Shown in pieces: positions 56,751 to 64,000 of a stretch of DNA of 64,000 nucleotides. Numbering within the stretch: position 1 is the stretch's first letter; every line of letters starts with the position of its first letter. This stretch comes from Nitrosomonas sp. JL21 (GTDB lineage: Bacteria > Pseudomonadota > Gammaproteobacteria > Burkholderiales > Nitrosomonadaceae). The notes under the pieces were generated by a model. The model worked only from the letters and a program-made list of their open reading frames with translations, was not told where the DNA came from and did no database searches. The translations under genes were made by a program, and so were the position numbers. The DNA lies in the NCBI RefSeq assembly GCF_009833095.1, contig NZ_QRCB01000015.1, positions 1 through 64,000 on the forward strand, written 5' to 3'.

Positions 56751-58283
56751 TTAATGGTCGTGGCTTGCGCCCGCTTTGCCGAGCTCCGCTTTAAGCGCAA
56801 AACTATTGCCGCCGGCGTATTGCTCACCCTGGGAAAACCCCTTCAGCACTTCAACCATTTCGCCATCGCTGCGCCCTAACTCCACCGGGCGGACTTCAAA
56901 ATACTGATCGTACCGACCGAACACCACTGCCCAGTCCCGCAGCGTTTGAATCGCGCTCACGGCAACCGCCACAGGAACCTGGATTTCTTCCGCCACCAGT
57001 TCAGCATTGACAAACATGCCAGGACGCCAGTGACCTTCTTTGTTATCGAGCTCGACCCGGGCGGTCGCCGTGCGTGTCTGACCGCCGATCAACGTGGAAA
57101 TATAGGTCACGGTGCCCTGGCTTTCGATATCAGAAGCCGTTGCTTTGATCGCTACCTTCTGGCCCTCGTGAATGATGTTCAGATCCTTCGGATACACCGT
57201 AACTGCCGTCCATACCGTAGACACATCGGCGATGGTATAAATCTCTCGATCCTCCTTCAGTGCTTCGCCCAATGCAATCGCTTTGGCAATGATGATTCCT
57301 GAGATCGGCGCGCGTATCTCATAGTGTGCGAAATCGGTCTTGAGATAGTTAGACTCGGGTTGCACGCCCAGCGCACGTAATTTGGTGGCAGCCAATTCCA
57401 GAGCAATCTCGGCTTCGTTCCACAATTCCTGCGCCAGTAGAAAATCCTGTTTGGCGCTGATTTTTTCTTCCCATAATTGCTTTTCCCGTTCATACGTCGT
57501 TCTCGTCAATGCGAGGCGTTTTTTCGCAACGAAATATTGGCTGCGCAAGTCCGCCAGCATCGGGCTCTCAATCACTGCCAGCACCTCACCTTTCTTGACA
57601 TGCTGACCATGATGTCCTTTGACATTGGTCACCAGACCGGCAACCCGAGGCACCACCCGCACGATGTTATGCTCATTGAAGATCACTTCTCCCGGCAATT
57701 TCAGTTTCGGCCTGATGATCGCCGGTCCCGCCGTCAGAAGTTCGATACCCATGCTTTTGAGCATGTCATCCGCGATCTCCACCCGGCCTTCGACCTGGCT
57801 ATAGCTCCAGCGCAAGACCTTGCCCGCATGTTCAGCAGTGATGGCGATATCAAAGGAATGTGGTTCTTCCACAACATGATCCCCGAGCAGATAGTCTGCT
57901 TCCGGCACGAATTTGAATAGTTGCGCTGACGCGCCCAGGCGGGCTAACGTAATGGTCACCTTGCCTGCTGTCGGCGGCAATAACTTCCCCTTTTCATACA
58001 AAAAAATGCGGAACTGCGGTGGCACGCCTTTGTCAAAAATCGTCAGCTCCAGGCTGAAATCCTGATCAGTGAATAATCTACCGCCCCTTGGCCCAATATC
58101 GGCGTGGTTATCAGCCAATTTTTCATGGGCCGGGCCGTTCTCTGCATGTTCTTTCACCGCAGTAGGCTCATCTGATATCAAAATCAATCCACCCAACACG
58201 ATCCCTATGCCGATCACGATCAGGATGGGCATCCTTTGCGTTTTATTCATAATTCGATCCTTAGCCTTTATCTCGCCACTCAT
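56751..58283 (-). CDS. czcB: CzcB-type membrane-fusion protein
   Basis: The 510-residue protein has an N-terminal membrane anchor, a periplasmic domain and the lipoyl/beta-barrel adaptor architecture (VVPRVAGLVTNVKGHHGQHV, then GVQPESNYLKTDF and the YEIRAPISGIIIAKAIALG block). The ATG at 58250 after AAGGA is an alternative start, 11 codons later. It bridges CzcA and CzcC in the metal efflux complex. Its start overlaps the czcC stop by four bases. A His tail SHDH ends the protein. Confidence 0.88.
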   Translation of the reverse strand: MSGEIKAKDRIMNKTQRMPILIVIGIGIVLGGLILISDEPTAVKEHAENGPAHEKLADNHADIGPRGGRLFTDQDFSLELTIFDKGVPPQFRIFLYEKGKLLPPTAGKVTITLARLGASAQLFKFVPEADYLLGDHVVEEPHSFDIAITAEHAGKVLRWSYSQVEGRVEIADDMLKSMGIELLTAGPAIIRPKLKLPGEVIFNEHNIVRVVPRVAGLVTNVKGHHGQHVKKGEVLAVIESPMLADLRSQYFVAKKRLALTRTTYEREKQLWEEKISAKQDFLLAQELWNEAEIALELAATKLRALGVQPESNYLKTDFAHYEIRAPISGIIIAKAIALGEALKEDREIYTIADVSTVWTAVTVYPKDLNIIHEGQKVAIKATASDIESQGTVTYISTLIGGQTRTATARVELDNKEGHWRPGMFVNAELVAEEIQVPVAVAVSAIQTLRDWAVVFGRYDQYFEVRPVELGRSDGEMVEVLKGFSQGEQYAGGNSFALKAELGKAGASHDH

Positions 58284-59704
58284 GGCTGATGAATGTTGAC
58301 GTCATGATGGGGTTCGCTGCTATCGATCGGCTCTGCGATCAGGCGTTCGATATCATTGATCAAACGCTGATAGTTAGCCAAAGCGCGCACATGCAGAAGT
58401 TGATTCTGAAACAGAATACGTTGCGCATCCAGCAGCTCGAGCAAGCCAAATTTACCCAACTCATAGCCTCTGCGGGTCACATTGAAAGCGCTCTTGGCGC
58501 CGGGCAGCACTTCGTCACGCAGGATATTGATTTCATTCCATACGGCCGACATCGTTTCATAGGACTGCGCAAGCTCCGTTTTTAGCCGCAACTCGGCAGC
58601 CATCCGTTCATCGACCGCTTTGTCCACGCGCTGATGGGCATCGGTCAGATTACCCTGGTTTCGATCGAATAGCGGCAATGGTATTTGCAGACCGGCCACG
58701 ATGGTCGTCCCACCAAGTTGCGCGTGATGTACAGCGCCTGCGTTAACCGTCAGATTGGGTATGCGCCGTGTCTGCTCCACCTCCAGCAATGCTTTTCGTT
58801 GTTCGATATTTTTTATCGCGCGAAGCGCAATCGGATTATTCAGAACCCGTTCTTCCAGGGTTTGGAAATGAGGCGGGGCAATCGATGTCTCAAGATTCCC
58901 CAACGCTTTATTAAACTGCGGTGAAGAGCTGTTCCACAATAATGCCAGCCGTTTGCGGGCGCCCATCAAATCGCGCTGCGCTTGCTCCAGTTCGATACGC
59001 GTCGTCGATAGCCCTACTTTGACTCTCGTTTCCTCGATTGGCGCTACTTTTCCACCCTGCACGCGCTCCGTGACCGTATTGACTACGTTCTGCGCGACCT
59101 GTCTGGTTTCTTCAGCGAGGCGCAGCCGTTCCTGAGCAGCGAGAACTTCGGTGAAGACATTGGCAACCCGGAAAATGATGTCAATTCGTTTGATTTCATA
59201 GTCTTTGACAGCCAGCTCTTCACTCAGCAAAGCAGCATTCACGCGGGCAGCGCGTTTCCCACCGAGTTCTATCAATTGATAGATGCGGATGGTCGACAGC
59301 TGCTGCACCACTTCTTGAGCGACCGCGTGAGCTGAATTGACGTCGCCAGTCAATTTTTGGACATTCCCGGCATTCTCAACATTCAAATTCAATTCCGGGT
59401 TCTTGAGTAAGCCCGCTTGAACTGTTAACCCTTCCAATGCACGAATTTCTTTGGAAAAAGCAGCCAATTCCGGATTTCGCAATAAAGCAAGACTGACCGC
59501 ATCCCGCAATGTCAGGTCACCCGTTTCATTCGCGGCTGTCTCAATTGAAGATTCTTTTATGCTGTGAGGCGAAACACTGAAAGAATCAGCGTTGGCAATA
59601 GATTGAAGGGGAAAGCTCACCCAAAAAACCAAACCCAGCAGCATAAGCTGCAACCTGAGCGCCACCCAATAGCAGAGCGCTATCCATAAGCCACCGAATG
59701 TCAT
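58280..59704 (-). CDS. czcC: CzcC-type outer-membrane efflux protein
   Basis: I take the ATG at 59704 (474 residues), six bases after GGAG, over the longer GTG start at 59722. It has a signal sequence and the repeated TolC-family helical hairpins, for example LRDAVSLALLRNPELAAFSK and RGYELGKFGLLELLDAQRIL. As the first gene of czcCBA it forms the outer-membrane channel. Identity rests on the operon context and TolC-like repeats. Confidence 0.85.
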   Translation of the reverse strand: MTFGGLWIALCYWVALRLQLMLLGLVFWVSFPLQSIANADSFSVSPHSIKESSIETAANETGDLTLRDAVSLALLRNPELAAFSKEIRALEGLTVQAGLLKNPELNLNVENAGNVQKLTGDVNSAHAVAQEVVQQLSTIRIYQLIELGGKRAARVNAALLSEELAVKDYEIKRIDIIFRVANVFTEVLAAQERLRLAEETRQVAQNVVNTVTERVQGGKVAPIEETRVKVGLSTTRIELEQAQRDLMGARKRLALLWNSSSPQFNKALGNLETSIAPPHFQTLEERVLNNPIALRAIKNIEQRKALLEVEQTRRIPNLTVNAGAVHHAQLGGTTIVAGLQIPLPLFDRNQGNLTDAHQRVDKAVDERMAAELRLKTELAQSYETMSAVWNEINILRDEVLPGAKSAFNVTRRGYELGKFGLLELLDAQRILFQNQLLHVRALANYQRLINDIERLIAEPIDSSEPHHDVNIHQP

Positions 59705-59831
59705 AAATTTCTCCACAAACACACATACCTTTATCTACGCAAAGTGCAGTGGATCGTAAAAAATTGGAATACTCTGTTTTTTGCTCAGCTATGGATTACT
59801 ACAATTCATCCACAATCCACATCATTATTCT

Positions 59832-60212
59832 TTAGCCAATAGCAAAGAGAATGCTTCGAGGAGGACGCAAAAGCAGATCAGGAATGGTTTCAGGGAAAAA
59901 AGAAAACACAAATACGGTCAAAACTTCCGCTGATTCCTGCGCAGAAATGAACGGGAGCGAATTGAAGAAAAAAGGTTGATATTGCCCCACGGAATGCAGG
60001 CATAAATGGGTCGCGGCATCGAGGTCAGCGCCATCCAAGGAAACATTGTTGCGATGGTATTCCAAATGAGCGGCGGGATCTGCCGGTAATACTTGGTGAA
60101 TATGATCCAGTTCATGAGCAAATACCTCACCTCGAAAGGACAAGCTCAATCCATTCGTCAGAATGCTTACGACAAGCATCAGAATAATTGAATAGGCAGA
60201 ATATTTTCTCAT
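59832..60212 (-). CDS. Small exported His-containing protein, CzcI-like
   Basis: The preferred start (60212) gives 126 residues beginning MRKYSAYSIILMLVVSILTN, a signal-like segment; a longer TTG start at 60281 is possible. The mature part carries HELDHIHQ, HLEYH and HLCLHSVGQ, spaced His residues typical of small proteins next to cation-efflux operons. It is 110 bases upstream of czcC on the same strand. It may bind metal in the periplasm or regulate the pump. No strong ribosome site is seen. Confidence 0.6.
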   Translation of the reverse strand: MRKYSAYSIILMLVVSILTNGLSLSFRGEVFAHELDHIHQVLPADPAAHLEYHRNNVSLDGADLDAATHLCLHSVGQYQPFFFNSLPFISAQESAEVLTVFVFSFFPETIPDLLLRPPRSILFAIG

Positions 60213-60235
60213 TGAACAGAAACAGAACATATAAA

Positions 60236-60252
60236 CAGTGAAAGTCTCACTG
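60236..60252. promoter_or_regulatory. Short inverted repeat upstream of the CzcI-like start
   Basis: CAGTGA and TCACTG are separated by five bases, 24 bases before the ATG at 60212. It may be an operator for a metal-responsive regulator, but no regulator gene is visible here, and if the longer TTG start is used the repeat would be coding. Confidence 0.3.
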
Positions 60253-60303
60253 ACATGCAATAGTTTCACATTATTCTTCAATTTGCAATTGCCTGACTTC
60301 CAT

Positions 60304-60906
60304 TCAGATAACGGTCACACCCTCATTCGCCAGCATATCGATCAAAGCGATGAGAGGTAAGCCAATCAGAGCATTGGGATCATTTCCTGTCATTCGTTCG
60401 ATAAGAGCAATTCCCAATCCTTCAGATTTCGCGCTGCCAGCACAATGATAAGGTTGTTCCTTCTCCAAATAACGCTCGATCTGTTGGTGAGTCAACGGTC
60501 TGAATTTCACGCGATAAGGAACCAGGTGCGTCTGCAAACGGTCTGTAGCACTGTTGAGTAGACATATTGCGGTATAAAAAACGACTTCCTTATCCTGTAT
60601 GAGCCGCAACTGCTCGGTTGCCTTCACATGATTCAACGGTTTGCCGAGGCGCTGATTGTCGAATACTGCGACCTGATCGGAACCGATGATTAAAGCCTGA
60701 GGATATGCTGCAGCCACCATTCTGGCTTTGGTCGCAGCCAATCGCATAGCGGTTTCCTCGGATGTCTCATGATCCAGAGAAGCTTCATCGATGTCGGGGC
60801 TCATCGTTTCAAATGGAATTTGCAAACGTTGCAGTAATTCTTTCCGGTAAATGGAACTGGATCCCAAGACGAGCTTCTGGGTATTTTCATTCATGGGTGT
60901 ATTCAA
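60304..60906 (-). CDS. yceF: m7GTP pyrophosphatase, YceF/Maf family
   Basis: The 200-residue protein shows the Maf/YceF pattern: [17 protein letters not shown], the [11 protein letters not shown] block, [11 protein letters not shown] and a C-terminal [15 protein letters not shown]. The YceF subgroup (as in E. coli next to yceD-rpmF) removes pyrophosphate from m7GTP, a house-cleaning role. It diverges from yceD 56 bases away. Confidence 0.9.
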   Translation of the reverse strand: MNTPMNENTQKLVLGSSSIYRKELLQRLQIPFETMSPDIDEASLDHETSEETAMRLAATKARMVAAAYPQALIIGSDQVAVFDNQRLGKPLNHVKATEQLRLIQDKEVVFYTAICLLNSATDRLQTHLVPYRVKFRPLTHQQIERYLEKEQPYHCAGSAKSEGLGIALIERMTGNDPNALIGLPLIALIDMLANEGVTVI

Positions 60907-60962
60907 GACTTCCTTCTTTATTTTTTGACACTTACAGGTAAAAAATATAACATGCGCGCCTT

Positions 60963-61472
60963 ATGTCTGTGCGATTTGTGATAGACTCCCTCGATTTTGT
61001 GCGTAATGCGGGCATACATCATGGTAGAATCCCGGTGCTCGAGCTTGCGCGTTTGCATGATCTGCTGTTTGATAGAGAAGGTGAAGTGACATATCAGATT
61101 ACGGGGTATTTTGATAAAAATAATAAACCGACTTTACATCTGGAAATTAAAGGCGAAATACATCTGTCTTGTCAACGCTGTCTTGATAAATTAATACACA
61201 TCATTGATCTGCAAAATGACTTACACTTGGCTCGAAATGAGGTAGAACTTGATCAGAATGATGAAGAAGACACTAGCGATGCGATCATGGCATGCAACGA
61301 TCTGGATGTCACGGATTTAATCGAAGAGGAAATTATTCTCGGTTTAGCAATTGCCTGTTGTCACCCTGAAGGTGAATGCACAATGCAGTACCACGATTCA
61401 ACAAGCAGTTTAACGGATACATCACAATCAGCACACCCATTCGCACTATTGGCATCACTAAAAAAACATTAA
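60963..61472 (+). CDS. yceD: YceD family protein (DUF177)
   Basis: The 169-residue protein has the DUF177 core: LHLEIKGEIHLSCQRCLD, with the conserved CQRC, and DVTDLIEEEIILGLAIACCHP. YceD is required for 23S rRNA accumulation in plants and bacteria. It precedes rpmF by 18 bases, the conserved yceD-rpmF-plsX-fabHD order. Length is normal. Confidence 0.9.
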   Translation: MSVRFVIDSLDFVRNAGIHHGRIPVLELARLHDLLFDREGEVTYQITGYFDKNNKPTLHLEIKGEIHLSCQRCLDKLIHIIDLQNDLHLARNEVELDQNDEEDTSDAIMACNDLDVTDLIEEEIILGLAIACCHPEGECTMQYHDSTSSLTDTSQSAHPFALLASLKKH

Positions 61473-61490
61473 GTTCAAGGAGTTAATCAT

Positions 61491-61670
61491 ATGGCAGTTC
61501 AACAAAATAAAAAATCACCTTCTAAACGCGGCATGCATCGCGCCCATGATTTTCTGACTAACCCTCCTCTCGCTATTGAACCGAGCACTGGAGAAGTACA
61601 CCTACGTCACCATATTAGTCCCAACGGATATTATCGTGGCAAAAAAGTCATTAAAACCAAAAACGATTGA
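61491..61670 (+). CDS. rpmF: 50S ribosomal protein L32
   Basis: The 59-residue protein reads [20 protein letters not shown] at the start and [14 protein letters not shown] at the end. AAGGAGTT precedes the ATG. It is a small basic ribosomal protein, and the gene is too short for many gene callers. It sits between yceD and plsX, as in most Beta- and Gammaproteobacteria. The zinc-binding Cys form is not present. Confidence 0.95.
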   Translation: MAVQQNKKSPSKRGMHRAHDFLTNPPLAIEPSTGEVHLRHHISPNGYYRGKKVIKTKND

Positions 61671-61736
61671 CAATTCTTCCTATTGCTACAATCCGCACGC
61701 ATTGTATAGCTTCTTTCTGTCACAAGAGCACCAAAA

Positions 61737-62777
61737 TTGGACATTACCGTAGCAATAGATTGCATGGGCGGCGACCATGGTCCTCATGTCACTGTCCCAT
61801 CCGCGCTGGAATACCTCCGACAAGACCCTGAAGCCAATCTCATCCTGGTCGGTATTCCCGATGCCATCGAAGCAGAATTACGCGCAGCGAATTCACAATT
61901 AGGCCCCAGAATTCGCTTGCATCCGGCCAGCGAGGTGGTCGGCATGGATGAATCCCCAGCCATGGCGCTACGGTGGAAAAAAAACTCATCCATGCGGATC
62001 TCGGTCAATCTGGTCAAGACCGGCGAAGCTCAAGCCTGCATCAGCGCAGGCAATACCGGCGCATTGCTGGCGACTTCCCGATTCGTATTGAAAACCATCC
62101 CTGGTGTCGATCGCCCTGCGCTTGCAGTGATATTACCAACACTCACCGGCCACACGTATGTGCTGGATCTGGGCGCCAATGTGGATTGCACGGCCGAGCA
62201 TCTATTTCAGTTCGGGATCATGGGAGCATCCCTGGTATCGTCCGTAGAAAACAAGCCCTCTCCAAGCGTCGGATTGCTGAATATCGGTGAAGAAGAAATC
62301 AAAGGAAATGACATCGTCAAACAGGCAGCCGAATTGTTACGAAATAGCGGGCTTAATTTCTATGGCAATGTGGAAGGCAACGATATTTACCGAGGAACAA
62401 CCGATGTCGTTGTCTGCGATGGTTTCGTAGGTAACATCACGCTCAAGACTTCAGAAGGCTTGGCACAAATGTTGGCCACTTATTTGCGCGAAGAGTTCAA
62501 ACGTAATTTACTGACAAAATTGGCCGGCGTCATCGCAATGCCGGTCATTAATTCATTCAAGCACCGCGTTGATCATCGACGCTATAATGGAGCTAGTTTC
62601 CTAGGCTTGCGGGGAATCGTCATCAAGAGTCATGGTTCTGCCGACGCCTATGCATTTGGATTTGCCATCAAGCGCGCCGCTGATGAAGTGCGTGGCGGCA
62701 TGTTGCGACGAATCAGTGAACGAGTAGCCGAATTTTCCCATCCTTCTCAAACTTCTCCACAGTCAATGGCAAAATAA
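61737..62777 (+). CDS. plsX: Phosphate acyltransferase PlsX
   Basis: The 346-residue protein starts at a TTG and has the PlsX signature [20 protein letters not shown] and the [15 protein letters not shown] block. It makes acyl-phosphate from acyl-ACP in phospholipid synthesis at the membrane surface. Its stop overlaps the fabH start by one base, which indicates one operon. Length is normal. Confidence 0.95.
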   Translation: MDITVAIDCMGGDHGPHVTVPSALEYLRQDPEANLILVGIPDAIEAELRAANSQLGPRIRLHPASEVVGMDESPAMALRWKKNSSMRISVNLVKTGEAQACISAGNTGALLATSRFVLKTIPGVDRPALAVILPTLTGHTYVLDLGANVDCTAEHLFQFGIMGASLVSSVENKPSPSVGLLNIGEEEIKGNDIVKQAAELLRNSGLNFYGNVEGNDIYRGTTDVVVCDGFVGNITLKTSEGLAQMLATYLREEFKRNLLTKLAGVIAMPVINSFKHRVDHRRYNGASFLGLRGIVIKSHGSADAYAFGFAIKRAADEVRGGMLRRISERVAEFSHPSQTSPQSMAK

Positions 62778-63733
62778 TGTATTCAAGAATCATCGGAACA
62801 GGCAGTTATCTACCTGAAAAAATACTCACGAACCATGATCTTGAAAACATGGTCGACACCAGCGATGAATGGATTCGCACGCGCACCGGTATCGTCGAGC
62901 GGCATATTGCCCGTGACGATCAGACGGCCAGCGATCTGGCATTGCATGCCAGCAAAAATGCCATGGAAGCCGCCGGAGTCACCAGTAAGGACATCGATCT
63001 GATTATTGTGGCCACGACCACGCCCGACATGGTTTTTCCCAGCACGGCGTGCATTCTGCAAGATAAGCTCGGCATAGAAAATTGTCCCGCATTCGATGTT
63101 CAGGCTGTTTGCAGCGGTTTTGTGTATGCATTGGCAACAGCCGACATGTTTGTCAGTTCGGGTAAATGCCGCAATGCATTAGTCGTAGGAAGTGAAATTT
63201 ATTCCAAGATCATCGATTGGAGTGACCGCAGCACCTGTGTGCTGTTCGGCGATGGCGCCGGTGCAGTAGTGCTTTCACAAAGCGAGCAGCCTGGCATTTT
63301 GTCGTCACACCTTCACGCCAGCGGAAATTACAGCAAAGTGCTATCCGTTCCCGGCAGCATCAGCGGAGGTAAAGTCCAAGGTAATCCATATATCAATATG
63401 GAAGGTAATACTGTCTTCAAATTTGCAGTTAAAGTCCTGGAAGAAGTGGTCGAGGAAGCCATCGCTAAAAATAATATCCAAGCCAGTGACATTGATTGGC
63501 TAATTCCTCATCAAGCCAATATTCGCATCATTCGATCCACCGCCAAGAAACTGGGCATCCCGATGGACAAGGTCGTGGTAGCGGTCGATAAGCACGGCAA
63601 CACGTCCGCAGCTTCGATTCCGTTGGCGCTGGATCTTGCGGTACGCGATGGACGCATTCATCCGGGTCAATTGGTTCTACTCGAGGGCGTCGGGGGCGGT
63701 TTTACATGGGGAGCAGTGCTGCTGCGCTGGTAA
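62777..63733 (+). CDS. fabH: 3-oxoacyl-ACP synthase III
   Basis: The 318-residue protein has the catalytic Cys in [12 protein letters not shown], His in [10 protein letters not shown], and Asn in [13 protein letters not shown]. It starts fatty-acid synthesis by condensing acetyl-CoA with malonyl-ACP. The start overlaps plsX by one base, and fabD follows after three bases. Confidence 0.95.
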   Translation: MYSRIIGTGSYLPEKILTNHDLENMVDTSDEWIRTRTGIVERHIARDDQTASDLALHASKNAMEAAGVTSKDIDLIIVATTTPDMVFPSTACILQDKLGIENCPAFDVQAVCSGFVYALATADMFVSSGKCRNALVVGSEIYSKIIDWSDRSTCVLFGDGAGAVVLSQSEQPGILSSHLHASGNYSKVLSVPGSISGGKVQGNPYINMEGNTVFKFAVKVLEEVVEEAIAKNNIQASDIDWLIPHQANIRIIRSTAKKLGIPMDKVVVAVDKHGNTSAASIPLALDLAVRDGRIHPGQLVLLEGVGGGFTWGAVLLRW

Positions 63734-63736
63734 ACA

Positions 63737-64000
63737 ATGAACATTGCATGCGTATTTCCCGGGCAGGGATCTCAATCAATTGGAATGATGAATGGATATT
63801 CGGACTTTCCCATCATTCAACAGACTTTTCAGGAAGCAGCGGATGTCCTCGAGCAGGATTTCTGGTCTCTGGTCAGTTCCGGCGCTGCCGAGGATATCAA
63901 TTCGACAGTAAACACGCAGCCGTTGATGCTGATTGCAGGCGTCGCGGTTTATCGAGCCTGGATCAGTTCGGGAGGAAAAAAACCAGCATTATTGGCTGGA
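63737..64000 (+). CDS. fabD: Malonyl-CoA-ACP transacylase, N-terminal part
   Basis: 88 codons are present before the window ends. The protein begins MNIACVFPGQGSQSIGMMNG, the FabD opening with the oxyanion-loop GQGSQ, and continues with NTQPLMLIAGVAVYRAW. The catalytic GHSLGE would lie just beyond the edge. It transfers malonyl from CoA to ACP. It follows fabH directly. Confidence 0.93.
   Translation, partial: MNIACVFPGQGSQSIGMMNGYSDFPIIQQTFQEAADVLEQDFWSLVSSGAAEDINSTVNTQPLMLIAGVAVYRAWISSGGKKPALLAG

Overview
The window looks like a chromosomal segment of a betaproteobacterium, most likely a Nitrosomonadaceae (Nitrosomonas-like) ammonia oxidiser. The basis is gene content and order: petABC followed by sspAB, secA next to an M23 peptidase and a DUF721/DciA-like gene, an RNase II-family gene followed by tonB and aroE, and yceF | yceD-rpmF-plsX-fabH-fabD, all at middling GC. 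No amo or hao gene is present, so the genus is an inference.

Layout. Positions 1-2650 are a decayed accessory zone: a long imperfect inverted repeat, two diverged copies of a broken gene, a DUF4258 toxin-like pair, a parDE toxin-antitoxin pair and the 3' half of a tRNA-Thr(CGU) that looks like an attachment-site scar. Positions 2.8-15.5 kb hold a DoxX-like membrane protein, a CheB-type protein, a CheB-CheR-PAS fusion, a PAS protein, a Crp-like regulator, a PA2169-type four-helix-bundle protein, a two-gene NHEJ system (ku, ligD) and poxB. This resembles a stress or stationary-phase cassette. A tRNA-Thr(UGU) gene separates it from 15.7-34.4 kb, which is mostly housekeeping: sspBA and petCBA, secA, an M23 peptidase, the DUF721 gene, an RNase II-like gene, tonB, aroE, mgtE, a PEP-CTERM protein, a membrane protein and rlmKL.

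Positions 34.6-37.5 kb form an AT-rich islet with a small membrane protein, an IS5-type transposase remnant, an unusual glycoside-hydrolase-like exported protein and a small lipoprotein. Positions 37.6-53.3 kb are a dense signalling block: a second Crp-like regulator paralogous to the first, a FixLJ-like pair, a membrane hybrid kinase with three receivers, a stand-alone CheR, a receiver-PAS-kinase, a single-domain receiver, and a 2030-residue protein with two complete kinase cores and two receivers. No chemoreceptor, CheA or CheW is visible, so the CheB/CheR parts probably do not serve classical chemotaxis.

Positions 53.5-60.3 kb encode a CzcCBA-type divalent-cation efflux pump with a small His-containing exported protein upstream. 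Positions 60.3-64.0 kb hold yceF and the yceD-rpmF-plsX-fabH-fabD lipid and ribosome cluster, with fabD cut by the window edge.

The most interesting material is the two-part CheB/CheR/PAS/kinase signalling set accompanied by two paralogous Crp-like regulators, the dual-core kinase, and the tRNA-associated accessory region at the left edge.
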